From NCBI RefSeq assembly GCF_902499555.1, contig NZ_CABVMM010000001.1:1-64000 (forward strand): DNA of 64,000 bases, read 5' to 3'. Below the pieces are notes generated by a model. The model made no database searches and was not told the DNA's origin. It saw only the letters and a list, made by a program, of their open reading frames with translations. The position numbers and the translations under genes are program-made. Of the stretch, positions 53,700 through 62,291 are shown piece by piece. This DNA is from Mesonia oceanica. GTDB taxonomy: Bacteria; Bacteroidota; Bacteroidia; Flavobacteriales; Flavobacteriaceae. Positions within the stretch are counted from its first letter, which is position 1; every line of letters starts with the position of its first letter.

Positions 53700-56600
53700 T
53701 TGACTTAAAATATTCTTGTACTTTAATTTTATAATTTTGCTGCAAAGGTAAGCTTTGTCTGTTTAAAATTTCAGTAGTGTTGAAATATTCTTTCGCCTTA
53801 TCTAATTGATGTTGAGTTGGGTTCTGGTAATTTTTTCTATTGGTCTCAGACTCCCTTTTATTGTCTTGACCTTGTTGCAAGGAAGCTTCTTCAAGTTTTA
53901 ATAATTGATGTTGAATATTCTTCATCTGTGATTCGGTACGTTCAGTAACCCCACTACGCAATAATTCATCTTCCACTTTTTTCATTTGTCGAGCAAGATT
54001 CTTGGCTTTTTCATCTAAACCTTCTTTACGAATCATATCTTCTAATTGGTTTCGCAGTTCTTGTTGGCGTTTATAAATCTCATAGATTTCACCACTTAAT
54101 TGTTCAGAAGATTTAGTACCCTTTTTTCCTTGTTGGCTTCCATTTCCTTCTCCTCCATTTTGACCACCTTTACCACTTTCCCCTTTTTCTCCTTGCTCAC
54201 CAGGTTTTCCAGATTGATTACCTTTTCCTGATTTTTGGCCTTCCCCAGATTCACCACTTTTACCAGATCCCGGTGAACCTGATTCACCTTCCTTTTTTCC
54301 TTTTCCTTGACCTATTTGCTCCCCTAATTCTCCTTGCTTTTGAATAATATCCTGAAGTTGAAATCCTCTACCCTCACCTTGTCCTTGTCCGGGACTTGGT
54401 TGTCCCTTTCCTTGGCCTTGTCCTGAACCCATCGCCATAGCTTGCATTTGTTGTAAAGATTCGTTCAACATATTCGCTAAATCATTAGCTCCTTTAAAAA
54501 CGTACTGCTGACTGGCAACCCCTGTTCTTGCTTGATTTTCTGATAATCTTTCAAGGGATTTATCAATATTAAATTCTATGTCTGTAAGTTGAGAAGTTAT
54601 TTGATCTCCAATCATTGGATTACGTAAGGCCAAAGCATAAAGGCTATCATCTACATGTTTAAAGTTTTCCTTCAATACATATTGATGTCGAAGTTTCTTA
54701 GCATATTGTGGACTATTTTCTTCAATAGATTTGAAGTCTTGCATTAAATCTTCTTGCTGAAATGAAAACGTGATTAAATTGTCTAAAATTTGACGAAGCA
54801 TTTCAGCATCTTCCTTATTTTGTTCAGCACTTCCTTGCATCATCATACTCATCATTTGCTGTCCCATTTCCTGCATTTTCTCTCCGGCAGATTTTTGTTT
54901 TTGTTTTGCATTTTGAGAAGGTGATGATTCTTGCGGTTCATTTTGAGCATCTTGCTTTTCTTGATTTTGATCTGAATTTTCCTGCTCTCCTTGATCGTTT
55001 TCTTCAGAAGATTCTTTCGGATCTTGATCTTCAGATTTAGTTAATTCTTCACTGGCCTCTTGCTGATCCTTTTTAACACTGTTTTCTTTTTGATTATCCC
55101 GAGCTAAATCCATCGGGGTTTTTAGATCTTGGTTTTCTTTATCCAAATCATCCATTTGCTTTTGTAATTCATCAAAAGCTTTATTCATTTTTTCTTGTTC
55201 TTCTACAGAATTTAAAGAATCATTTTTAGCTAATTTTTCTTGCTCTTTCCCTAGTTCGTTCATTTCCTTAGCAACTTGTTCTGCCTTCTTTTGAACATAA
55301 TAACGCTTGGTTAATTCTAAAAGCTGTTCTAAACTTTTTTGTTCATTTTGGTTTTGCTTGCTAAGCTTTTCAATTTTTTCGTTAAGTTCTTCCTTATTGA
55401 TTTTATCTTGGTACTTTTCTAACTCTTTCAGCAATTCTTCATTCTGTTCAATACGTTCTTCATTTTTTTCTAAGCGTTCTTTCAGCTGTTCTTTAAAATC
55501 GTCTTCTTTTTCCGGTTGAAATTTTTCTAAGTTTTCTTTCATTTGCTTAGAATACTCTTTCATTAATTCCTCCTGTTGTTGCTGCCGCTGAATATAATTT
55601 TCAAGCTTCTTACGGTCGTTGTAATTCAGTTGTTTTTTTTCTTTTTGAAGCTGATCTAATTCTTGTAACTCTTTATTTGCTTCTTTCATTTTCTCCAAAG
55701 AACTGTCCATGTCTTTGATGGTTTTCTCTTGGTTATTGAGTTGTTCTTGGCTTTCTTCATCTTCAGTGAATTTTCGATAAGAAAAGGTTTCACTCTTCGT
55801 CCGTTTATTACCGTTTACCTGATCGTTATCAAAAACCTGAAAGTAAAACTCATAAGCTTTTCCTCGCTCTAATTCTAAATTATTAGGAAAGGTGTATACA
55901 AAATCATCAAAAGTAGAAGCACTCACTTTTAAATTGATTTTCTTGATGTTTGAAGGATCTTCGGAAGGAAAATACACCAACTGCAAATTGGTTAATCCAT
56001 AATCATCGGCTACTTTTCCGTAGAAATACATCAACTGATGATCTAAAGAATCACGTTTCATTTCTATAGCTAATTCCGGATATTCGTCACGAACTACTTT
56101 TAATTGATATGACAAACGTTCGTAATCTTTTAATTGCTCATTGGAAGTTGAAATTTGATAAGCAGTATTTCTAAATATTTGCTCTTGAATAGTAAAGTTA
56201 CTTTCCGATTGCTGAAAAGTCTCAATCGTATCAGGTAAATTCAATTGAATTTGATTAGTTGATTTTGCGGTTAAATTCCACGAAACTTTAGTGCCTTCAG
56301 GAATGGTAGCATTTCCTGTTCCTTTAATACGTTCATCTTTCTTTCCCACATAAGAAGGATAATCTAATTGCATTTCAAAATTAACCAAGGTAGGAACGTT
56401 AATCACTTCTAGTTGATAAGGTCGGGAAGTGACTTCATTAGAACTTAAATAGAATTCAGTGTTTTTAGATACTCGATCAAAGGTATATTCAAAAACTCCC
56501 GGAGTAACTTTCTTTAAAAAATAAGTTTCTCCATTGTAATGAATACTTGCATCTTCCGGCATTATACTTCCATTGGTCTGAATTCTTAAGGTGAAACTTT

Positions 56601-57234
56601 CATTTTCCTTTACCTGAAGCTGATTTTGATTCAATTGAAAAGAAAAAGGAGCTGGTGGCTCATAAGCTTGATCGTAATTGACTACACGCGTATAACTTTC
56701 TGAAAATAAACTGCTATTCCCTGAAATGTAAATAGCCAAGAAAATTAGCACCGGAATGATCGCGTATTTAACATACTTGAGGTTCGATTTAAAATTCACC
56801 GCAATCTGAAACGGAACTGGTTTTAATTCTAACGATTTCTGATCGATACTTGCTAGCAATAATTCAGAATCTGTAGTTTTAGCATTTTTATGAAGCTGAA
56901 GGATGTTCAGCAACTTATCATTTACTTCTGGAAAGTGCTCTCCAATAATTCGGGAAGCTTGTTCATAATCTATCCCTTTGGAAAGTTTGAATAGTTTAGC
57001 AAGTGGATATAAAATAAAACGGGCAAACAATGCCACCTCTACTCCAACAAAAAGCCAGAATAAAATTTTTCTTCCAAAGGAATTCAGCCAGAAAAAATAT
57101 TCAAAAGAAACGGTAATTAGAAAATATAGAAACCCAATAGCAAAAAATAATAGGGTTCCTTTTAGAAGTTCATTGAGGTAATATTTTCTAATAAAAGCTT
57201 CTAACTTATGCTTGATAAGTTGGTAATTGTTCAT
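53692..57234 (-). CDS. DUF4175 family large membrane-anchored coiled-coil protein
   Basis: This 1180-residue protein has two membrane helices near the N-terminus (about 22-45 and 52-75) and a third near 150-168, then a beta-rich region (about 200-480) and a long coiled coil from about 490 to 700 rich in Glu, Lys and Gln. A low-complexity stretch full of Gly, Gln and Ser (about 925-1060) follows before a final helical part. I match it to DUF4175, a Bacteroidota family of unknown function. The ATG at 57234 (MNNYQLIKHK) is preferred to a TTG two codons earlier. It overlaps ybeY by eight bases, so the two are probably co-translated. Confidence 0.8.
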   Translation of the reverse strand: MNNYQLIKHKLEAFIRKYYLNELLKGTLLFFAIGFLYFLITVSFEYFFWLNSFGRKILFWLFVGVEVALFARFILYPLAKLFKLSKGIDYEQASRIIGEHFPEVNDKLLNILQLHKNAKTTDSELLLASIDQKSLELKPVPFQIAVNFKSNLKYVKYAIIPVLIFLAIYISGNSSLFSESYTRVVNYDQAYEPPAPFSFQLNQNQLQVKENESFTLRIQTNGSIMPEDASIHYNGETYFLKKVTPGVFEYTFDRVSKNTEFYLSSNEVTSRPYQLEVINVPTLVNFEMQLDYPSYVGKKDERIKGTGNATIPEGTKVSWNLTAKSTNQIQLNLPDTIETFQQSESNFTIQEQIFRNTAYQISTSNEQLKDYERLSYQLKVVRDEYPELAIEMKRDSLDHQLMYFYGKVADDYGLTNLQLVYFPSEDPSNIKKINLKVSASTFDDFVYTFPNNLELERGKAYEFYFQVFDNDQVNGNKRTKSETFSYRKFTEDEESQEQLNNQEKTIKDMDSSLEKMKEANKELQELDQLQKEKKQLNYNDRKKLENYIQRQQQQEELMKEYSKQMKENLEKFQPEKEDDFKEQLKERLEKNEERIEQNEELLKELEKYQDKINKEELNEKIEKLSKQNQNEQKSLEQLLELTKRYYVQKKAEQVAKEMNELGKEQEKLAKNDSLNSVEEQEKMNKAFDELQKQMDDLDKENQDLKTPMDLARDNQKENSVKKDQQEASEELTKSEDQDPKESSEENDQGEQENSDQNQEKQDAQNEPQESSPSQNAKQKQKSAGEKMQEMGQQMMSMMMQGSAEQNKEDAEMLRQILDNLITFSFQQEDLMQDFKSIEENSPQYAKKLRHQYVLKENFKHVDDSLYALALRNPMIGDQITSQLTDIEFNIDKSLERLSENQARTGVASQQYVFKGANDLANMLNESLQQMQAMAMGSGQGQGKGQPSPGQGQGEGRGFQLQDIIQKQGELGEQIGQGKGKKEGESGSPGSGKSGESGEGQKSGKGNQSGKPGEQGEKGESGKGGQNGGEGNGSQQGKKGTKSSEQLSGEIYEIYKRQQELRNQLEDMIRKEGLDEKAKNLARQMKKVEDELLRSGVTERTESQMKNIQHQLLKLEEASLQQGQDNKRESETNRKNYQNPTQHQLDKAKEYFNTTEILNRQSLPLQQNYKIKVQEYFKSND

Positions 57235-57280
57235 CTGCAAGAGGTTTGCTTATTCATTAACTTCTAAAACTACAATAAAA

Positions 57281-57306
57281 ATTTAAGCTATCTAAATAGC
57301 TTAAGT
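57281..57306 (-). terminator. Probable terminator after methyltransferase gene
   Basis: TTAAGCTAT (57283-57291) pairs with ATAGCTTAA (57296-57304) over a four-base loop. On the minus strand it is followed by ATTTTTATT. It lies about 105 bases after the methyltransferase stop and before the DUF4175 start. Confidence 0.6.
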
Positions 57307-57410
57307 AGTTTAACATCAGTACCTCAACAAAATTCTTACCAGTTTTATCTATAAAAATTGGTTAAGTTTCTCGCATTTATATTCAGAAATATAATCCTTA
57401 AAGAGAAAAA

Positions 57411-58136
57411 CTATATGGATTTTTTCAACACAATATGGGCATAACTCGTTAAGGATGTAACAGGGTTTTTAACCAAATAGTTTGCTTTTTGTTGTTCCAA
57501 ATAATGTAAAAAAGGTAATCGTTTTTTATAATAACCATGCCCAAAATAACCTACATACTCGATCACTTCAAAGCCAATGGATTCAAACTTATTAATCGAT
57601 TTTTTAGAAGGCCCCCTACTCCAACTATAATAAGCAGGAAATTTTTCATGCTGATGACGGTCCCTAGAATTAAAAATATCCAGTAATTTATCGGAAAGTG
57701 TTTCGGGAATTACTTTATTGGTTAAAAATGGAAAAGCATATAATGTAGAAAAACAATGAGCGGTTATTCCTCCGGGAGAAAGCAATTCAAATATATTTTT
57801 ATAATACTGTTTTCCATCTTTTACATGCTCATTCACCATTCGGCTAAATATCAAATCGTATTTTTTAGAATGGTTTTTTACGGTTTCTTCATTACATAAA
57901 TCAGCTTGCCAAGTGGCAAACTCTTTCGGGGCTTTTTCCAACTCTTCTGCCGATAAATCGTTAGTGGTATAATGGATCCCTAATGCCATAATTGTTTCAG
58001 CATCGAGCGTAGGATTGGCTCCAGAACCTACTTCTAAAACATTTTTGATATTGTTTGAAGTAATTAACTGACTTAAAAACTGAGGGGCTTGTTCCCAACC
58101 AGGAAACGCTGTTTTATTCCGAAAATCAATTAGCAT
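57411..58136 (-). CDS. Class I SAM-dependent methyltransferase
   Basis: This 241-residue protein has NVLEVGSGANPTLDAETIM as motif I, TNDLSAEELEKAPKEF with the acidic strand-2 residue, and KYDLIFSRMVNEHVKDGKQYY as motif IV, a methyltransferase 11-type layout. The open frame runs on to a GTG at 58175, but the ATG at 58136 (MLIDFRNKTAFPGW) is the better start. It lies alone between DUF4175 and the divergent gltX. The substrate is not evident; small molecules or lipids are possible. Confidence 0.8.
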   Translation of the reverse strand: MLIDFRNKTAFPGWEQAPQFLSQLITSNNIKNVLEVGSGANPTLDAETIMALGIHYTTNDLSAEELEKAPKEFATWQADLCNEETVKNHSKKYDLIFSRMVNEHVKDGKQYYKNIFELLSPGGITAHCFSTLYAFPFLTNKVIPETLSDKLLDIFNSRDRHQHEKFPAYYSWSRGPSKKSINKFESIGFEVIEYVGYFGHGYYKKRLPFLHYLEQQKANYLVKNPVTSLTSYAHIVLKKSI

Positions 58137-58212
58137 AGTAAAAATGTACAAAAAATGATTTCTACGAAAGTACACTATTCTACTTTAGCTTCCACTTATC
58201 TTTTTTGCTTCA

Positions 58213-58245
58213 TTTGAATATTCCCTAACAATCATTGTATCTTTG
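58213..58245 (+). promoter_or_regulatory. Bacteroidota-type promoter for gltX
   Basis: TTTG at 58213-58216, a 21-base spacer and TATCTTTG at 58238-58245 match the TTG...TANNTTTG consensus. The predicted transcript starts about ten bases before the gltX ATG at 58263. Confidence 0.65.
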
Positions 58246-58262
58246 CCAAAAAACAGAAGAAA

Positions 58263-59786
58263 ATGTCTCAGAAAGTACGGGTGCGTTTTGCACCAAGCCC
58301 AACAGGACCTCTACATATTGGTGGTGTAAGAACTGCATTATTTAACTACCTTTTTGCCAAGAAACACGATGGTGATTTTGTATTACGAATTGAAGATACA
58401 GATCAAACCCGTTATGTGAAAGGCGCCGAAGATTATATTATTGAAGCTTTGAACTGGTTGAACATTCCTTATGATGAAGGTCCAGAAAAAGAAGCTCATG
58501 CCGGCCCTTACCGCCAAAGTGAACGCAAAGGCTTGTACCGAGAATATGCCGATCAATTATTAGCGAGTGGAAATGCTTATTATGCTTTTGATACTGCAGA
58601 AGAATTAGCCGAAAAAAGAGCAGCTCACGAAGCTAAAGGAGAAACTTTTATTTACAATTGGCATAACCGAAATGAGTTGAATAACTCCTTAGCTCTTTCT
58701 GAAGAAGAAGTAAAACAGAAAATTGAAAGCGGTGAGCCTTACGTAATTCGGTTTAAAGCTCCTGAAAATGAAGAGCTCGATTTACAAGATGAAATTCGAG
58801 GCGATATTCAGGTTAATACCAAAGTAATCGATGATAAGGTGTTATTTAAAAGTGATGGAATGCCTACGTATCACTTAGCTAATATTGTTGATGATCATTT
58901 AATGAAAATCACCCACGTCATTCGTGGTGAAGAATGGTTACCATCCTTAGCTTTACACATTTTATTATACCGTGCATTTGATTGGAAAGCTCCCAAATTT
59001 GCGCATTTACCCCTTATTTTAAAACCAACCGGTAAAGGAAAATTAAGCAAACGTGATGGCGATAAAATGGGATTCCCAGTGTTCCCGTTGGAGTGGAAAG
59101 ATCCTAAAACCGGAGACCTAGCATCTGGTTATCGCGAAGAGGGATATTTACCGCAAACCGTCGTAAATATGTTGGTTTTTCTTGGATGGAATGAAGGCGA
59201 AGGTTCTGAAAAAGAAATATATACTTTAGAAGAATTGGTGAATGCGTTTAGTTTAGCACACGTTTCTAAAGGAGGTTCTAAATTTGATCCTGAAAAAACG
59301 AAATGGTTTCAGCACCATTATTTACAAGAACAAGATAATGTAGCTTTAGCTGAACAATATTTACCTATACTGAAAGAAAAAAATATTGATCCTGCCCTTA
59401 CCTATGTAGGAGAAGTGGTCAAAACCATTAAAGAACGTGCTACGTTTGTAAGTGATTTTTGGGAACTTTCTTCCTTCTATTTTATTGCTCCTACTGAATT
59501 TGAAGCAAAAGCTTCTAAAAAAGCTTGGAAAGAAGGAACTTCAGAAATTATGGAACATGTAAAAAAGCTAATTGCTGAAGTAGATGAGTTTACTCAAGAA
59601 AATCTTCAAGATCATGTAAAAGGCTGGATTACCGATCAAGGAATTGGCTTTGGAAAAGTAATGCAACCGCTTCGACTTTCACTGGTTGGAGAAATGAAAG
59701 GTCCAGATTTATTTCACATTATGACTTCCATTGGAAAAGAAGAAACTTTAAAGCGAATAGATTTTGCTATTGAAAAATTAAAGTAA
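58263..59786 (+). CDS. gltX: Glutamyl-tRNA synthetase
   Basis: GltX attaches glutamate to its tRNA. This class I synthetase has the FAPSPTGPLHIGGVRTALFNY signature (HIGH, about 8-28) and GKLSKRDG (KMSKS-type, about 260). The length of 507 residues is normal. Since glnS is also in the window, this enzyme is expected to charge only tRNA-Glu rather than mischarge tRNA-Gln. It has a good promoter and its own terminator. Confidence 0.98.
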   Translation: MSQKVRVRFAPSPTGPLHIGGVRTALFNYLFAKKHDGDFVLRIEDTDQTRYVKGAEDYIIEALNWLNIPYDEGPEKEAHAGPYRQSERKGLYREYADQLLASGNAYYAFDTAEELAEKRAAHEAKGETFIYNWHNRNELNNSLALSEEEVKQKIESGEPYVIRFKAPENEELDLQDEIRGDIQVNTKVIDDKVLFKSDGMPTYHLANIVDDHLMKITHVIRGEEWLPSLALHILLYRAFDWKAPKFAHLPLILKPTGKGKLSKRDGDKMGFPVFPLEWKDPKTGDLASGYREEGYLPQTVVNMLVFLGWNEGEGSEKEIYTLEELVNAFSLAHVSKGGSKFDPEKTKWFQHHYLQEQDNVALAEQYLPILKEKNIDPALTYVGEVVKTIKERATFVSDFWELSSFYFIAPTEFEAKASKKAWKEGTSEIMEHVKKLIAEVDEFTQENLQDHVKGWITDQGIGFGKVMQPLRLSLVGEMKGPDLFHIMTSIGKEETLKRIDFAIEKLK

Positions 59787-59791
59787 TTTTC

Positions 59792-59873
59792 AACCTGTAA
59801 GTCCTCATAGGACCTTTGTAGGTTTTTTCATAAAAACTTATTCATACCTAAAAGGTTTTGGAAACCTTACAGG
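59792..59873. repeat. Pair of degenerate REP-like palindromes
   Basis: Two imperfect palindromes built on a shared CCTGTAAGGTTT theme lie between gltX and the SPFH gene: 59792-59824 (AACCTGTAAGTCCT...AGGTT) and 59846-59873 (ACCTAAAAGG...CCTTACAGG). Similar intergenic palindromes are common in flavobacteria. They may be transcribed as hairpins in the gltX 3' region. Confidence 0.55.
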
Positions 59874-59903
59874 AAAATACGTTGGACAAGTTTTCTATCA
59901 TAT

Positions 59904-59936
59904 AAAAAGCAGTTTGAATCTTCAAGCTGCTTTTTT
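59904..59936 (+). terminator. Intrinsic terminator downstream of gltX
   Basis: AAAAAGCAGTTTGAA (59904-59918) pairs with TTCAAGCTGCTTTTT (59921-59935), with one G-T wobble and a T-run on the plus strand. It lies about 120 bases after gltX, beyond the REP-like pair. Confidence 0.85.
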
Positions 59937-60002
59937 GTTATTCATCCCTAAAAATATAACGCTTAATCTTGTATCTTTAGAGGATTAAACAACTTAACAA
60001 TT

Positions 60003-61010
60003 ATGGGACTATTTCTAACAGGATTTATTATTTTCTTGGCTATTATTCTTGTACTTTCAGGAATATTCACGGTAAAACAACAAACTGCAGCTATTGTAGA
60101 GCGCTTCGGAAAATTCAACAGTATTCGAAATTCGGGACTTCAAATTAAAATTCCGATCATCGATAGAATTGCGGGAAGAATCAATTTAAAGATTCAACAA
60201 TTAGATGTAATTGTAGAAACCAAAACCAAAGATGATGTGTTTGTCCGTTTAAAAATTTCGGTTCAGTTTCAAGTGATCAAAACCAAAGTCTATGATGCCT
60301 TCTATAAGCTTGAAAGTCCGCACGACCAGATTACCTCTTATGTTTTTGATGTAGTGCGTGCAGAAGTGCCTAAAATGAAGCTAGACGACGTATTTGAACG
60401 TAAAGACGATATCGCAAACGCTGTAAAATTAGAATTGAATGATGCGATGGTGGATTATGGATACGACATTATTAAAACTTTGGTGACCGATATTGATCCT
60501 GATGTACAAGTGAAAGCGGCCATGAACCGAATTAACGCTTCAGAAAGAGAAAAAGTAGCTGCTGAATACGAAGCGGAAGCCGAACGTATCAAGATTGTAG
60601 CAAAAGCAAGAGCCGAAGCAGAAAGTAAACGTTTACAAGGGCAAGGTATTGCCGATCAGCGTCGTGAAATTGCAAGAGGGCTGGAAGAATCGGTAGATGT
60701 ATTAAACAATGTAGGGATCAATTCTCAAGAAGCTTCTGCATTAATTGTCGTAACGCAACATTACGATACCTTACAATCATTAGGGGAAGAAACCAATACC
60801 AATTTAATCTTACTCCCCAATTCACCTCAAGCCGGAAGCGATATGCTGAATAATATGATTGCTTCGTTTGTAGCGTCTAACCAGATTGGTGAAAAGATGA
60901 AGGAAGAAAATCAGTTAAAAGGAATTACTTCAGACAGCAAAACCAAAAAGGAAAAACCGAAGAAGCAAAACCCTCCTTTTGATGATGATGAATACCGTAG
61001 CGAAGAGTAA
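60003..61010 (+). CDS. SPFH/Band 7 (prohibitin-like) membrane protein
   Basis: This 335-residue protein has an N-terminal membrane helix (about 5-22), then the SPFH domain (KQQTAAIVERFGKFNSIRNSGL through IDPDVQVKAAMNRI), and a coiled-coil with repeated AEAERIKIVAKARAEAESKRLQGQG. This is the HflC/plant HIR-like type, which forms oligomeric rings and organises membrane microdomains and proteases. The tail is charged (KKEKPKKQNPPFDDDEYRSEE). It is monocistronic, with a weak -7-like box (TATCTTTA at 59972-59979) and a two-way terminator after it. Confidence 0.92.
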   Translation: MGLFLTGFIIFLAIILVLSGIFTVKQQTAAIVERFGKFNSIRNSGLQIKIPIIDRIAGRINLKIQQLDVIVETKTKDDVFVRLKISVQFQVIKTKVYDAFYKLESPHDQITSYVFDVVRAEVPKMKLDDVFERKDDIANAVKLELNDAMVDYGYDIIKTLVTDIDPDVQVKAAMNRINASEREKVAAEYEAEAERIKIVAKARAEAESKRLQGQGIADQRREIARGLEESVDVLNNVGINSQEASALIVVTQHYDTLQSLGEETNTNLILLPNSPQAGSDMLNNMIASFVASNQIGEKMKEENQLKGITSDSKTKKEKPKKQNPPFDDDEYRSEE

Positions 61011-61030
61011 TCTTAAATTATTTACACATA

Positions 61031-61060
61031 AGAAATCCCGATAAAATTATCGGGATTTCT
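61031..61060. terminator. Bidirectional intrinsic terminator
   Basis: A 14-bp perfect stem, AGAAATCCCGATAA (61031-61044) with its complement (61047-61060), lies between the convergent SPFH and DUF6327 genes, with T-rich bases on the plus side. Confidence 0.85.
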
Positions 61061-61082
61061 TTATTTCTATCTTAGCAATTTT

Positions 61083-61313
61083 TTATTTATTCACAATCTT
61101 CGCTTTCTGAATACCAATAAGTTTTGAAACAGCCTTTAAAATAAAGGCTTTTTTAGCGATTTTGGTAGCAATGCCGGTAGCAACACTAATAGGGCTAAAA
61201 TCTTCTTTAATATCGTTTACAGAGAGCTTAATCCGTTCTTTATCAATATGATTTTGAAGTTTTAAAATCTTCAAGTCATTATTAATTTCGTCGTATGAGT
61301 CGTAAATTTTCAT
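61083..61313 (-). CDS. DUF6327-like small protein
   Basis: This 76-residue soluble protein starts with a charged helix (YDEINNDLKILKLQNHIDKERIKL) and ends with a basic amphipathic helix (AKKAFILKAVSKLIGIQKAKI). I believe it is DUF6327, a small flavobacterial family found after holin-like and YtxH genes, but I am not certain. Its ATG overlaps the holin-like stop by four bases, so it is the third gene of an envelope-stress-type operon. The function is unknown. Confidence 0.6.
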   Translation of the reverse strand: MKIYDSYDEINNDLKILKLQNHIDKERIKLSVNDIKEDFSPISVATGIATKIAKKAFILKAVSKLIGIQKAKIVNK

Positions 61314-61714
61314 TCGTTATCTACTTCAGTTTGTAAAGGTTCATCTAATACTTCATCTATCGTACTTTCATTAAAAAACATTTTCGAGAATTTGGTTAGA
61401 ATAAATCCATCGAAAATATGCCTTCCAAACAAAAGGAAAAGAATAAACACCAATAGGTAAAATCCAGCAACAATAAAAAATCCTGCAGCATAACTTTCCA
61501 AAGCTGTACCAATTAGAAAAGCCACCCCAAACGACAGAAAACCAAGAAATATAATAAATATACTTCCGGCTACAAGCATAGAAACCAACATGGACGAACT
61601 CTCTGTTAGCTTTTTAAAGGCAAACAGTTTATAATACTCAAAGCTACTTTCTACATACGCTTGAGTATGTTTATATAAATCGTCAATGTGGTTCGTGATC
61701 TTGTTTAGAGGCAT
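61310..61714 (-). CDS. Holin-superfamily/DUF1469-like membrane protein
   Basis: This 134-residue protein has two close membrane helices (about 42-66 and 72-98) joined by a short loop, flanked by charged ends. This is the Phage_holin_3_6 (DUF1469, YqjE-like) pattern, found on chromosomes without any phage, as here. The N-terminal helix (DDLYKHTQAYVESSFEYYKLFAFKKL) and the acidic tail are typical. It lies three bases after YtxH and overlaps DUF6327. A role in envelope stress is suggested by family and neighbours, not shown. Confidence 0.8.
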   Translation of the reverse strand: MPLNKITNHIDDLYKHTQAYVESSFEYYKLFAFKKLTESSSMLVSMLVAGSIFIIFLGFLSFGVAFLIGTALESYAAGFFIVAGFYLLVFILFLLFGRHIFDGFILTKFSKMFFNESTIDEVLDEPLQTEVDNE

Positions 61715-61717
61715 AGA

Positions 61718-62095
61718 CTACGCTGTGGCGTTTTTAATATTCGTCTTTACTTCTTCCTTTTTTACTTCTTTTTGAAACTTAGCATTTTTCTCTCTCAACG
61801 CTTCAAGTTTTTCTTCCATAGCAGAAAGAATATCATCGGCTTTATAACTTGCTGAAGAAAGTGTTTCTTCCAATTTGGATTCAAAATTTAACTTTGCACT
61901 TTTTGCAGATTCCGATAAATGTGAGGAAGTCTCTTTTACTTGTTTATCTAATCTCTTTTTTGCATTTTTTGCTTCTTTATTTAGCTTTTTGCGGGTATTT
62001 TCCCCTTTATCTGGAGCATATAGTAAACCTACTCCTGCTCCAATAGCAGCACCGGTTAATAAAGCTAAGATGGTAGTTCCTGTATTATTTGCCAT
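61718..62095 (-). CDS. YtxH domain protein
   Basis: This 125-residue protein has one glycine-rich N-terminal helix (TTILALLTGAAIGAGVGLLYAP), the YtxH signature, then DKGENTRKKL and a long Lys-Glu-rich coiled coil. YtxH proteins are general-stress proteins of unknown activity. It is the first gene of the three-gene operon. A TANNTTTG-like box (TAAATTTG on the minus strand, 62130-62137) lies about 35 bases upstream. Confidence 0.85.
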   Translation of the reverse strand: MANNTGTTILALLTGAAIGAGVGLLYAPDKGENTRKKLNKEAKNAKKRLDKQVKETSSHLSESAKSAKLNFESKLEETLSSASYKADDILSAMEEKLEALREKNAKFQKEVKKEEVKTNIKNATA

Positions 62096-62129
62096 AACAT
62101 TTGTTTTAAAGGTTAATTAATATTTCCTC

Positions 62130-62137
62130 CAAATTTA
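62130..62137 (-). promoter_or_regulatory. Possible -7 box for YtxH operon
   Basis: The minus strand reads TAAATTTG, fitting TANNTTTG, about 35 bases before the YtxH ATG. No -33 TTG is seen at the usual distance. Confidence 0.35.
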
Positions 62138-62230
62138 ACATTTATACCGACCGCTTGTTGTTAATAACCGGTTAATATCCTGAAATCCAATGCTAAAATT
62201 ATCTTAATGGATGAGTAGAAGTTTTATACA

Positions 62231-62268
62231 CAAAAAAAGCGCATTCAACTTTATTTGCTGAATACGCT
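62231..62268 (-). terminator. Intrinsic terminator after glnS
   Basis: On the minus strand AGCGTATTCA pairs with TGAATGCGCT (one G-T wobble) around an eleven-base loop, followed by seven T. It lies just after the glnS stop and before the YtxH operon promoter. Confidence 0.85.
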
Positions 62269-62291
62269 ATCACACTTAAATAATGATCATA

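Noticed and set aside
61310..62095. Holin-like gene as a sign of prophage
   Set aside because: No phage structural, integrase or lysis genes are near, and chromosomal YtxH/holin-like/DUF6327 operons are normal in flavobacteria.
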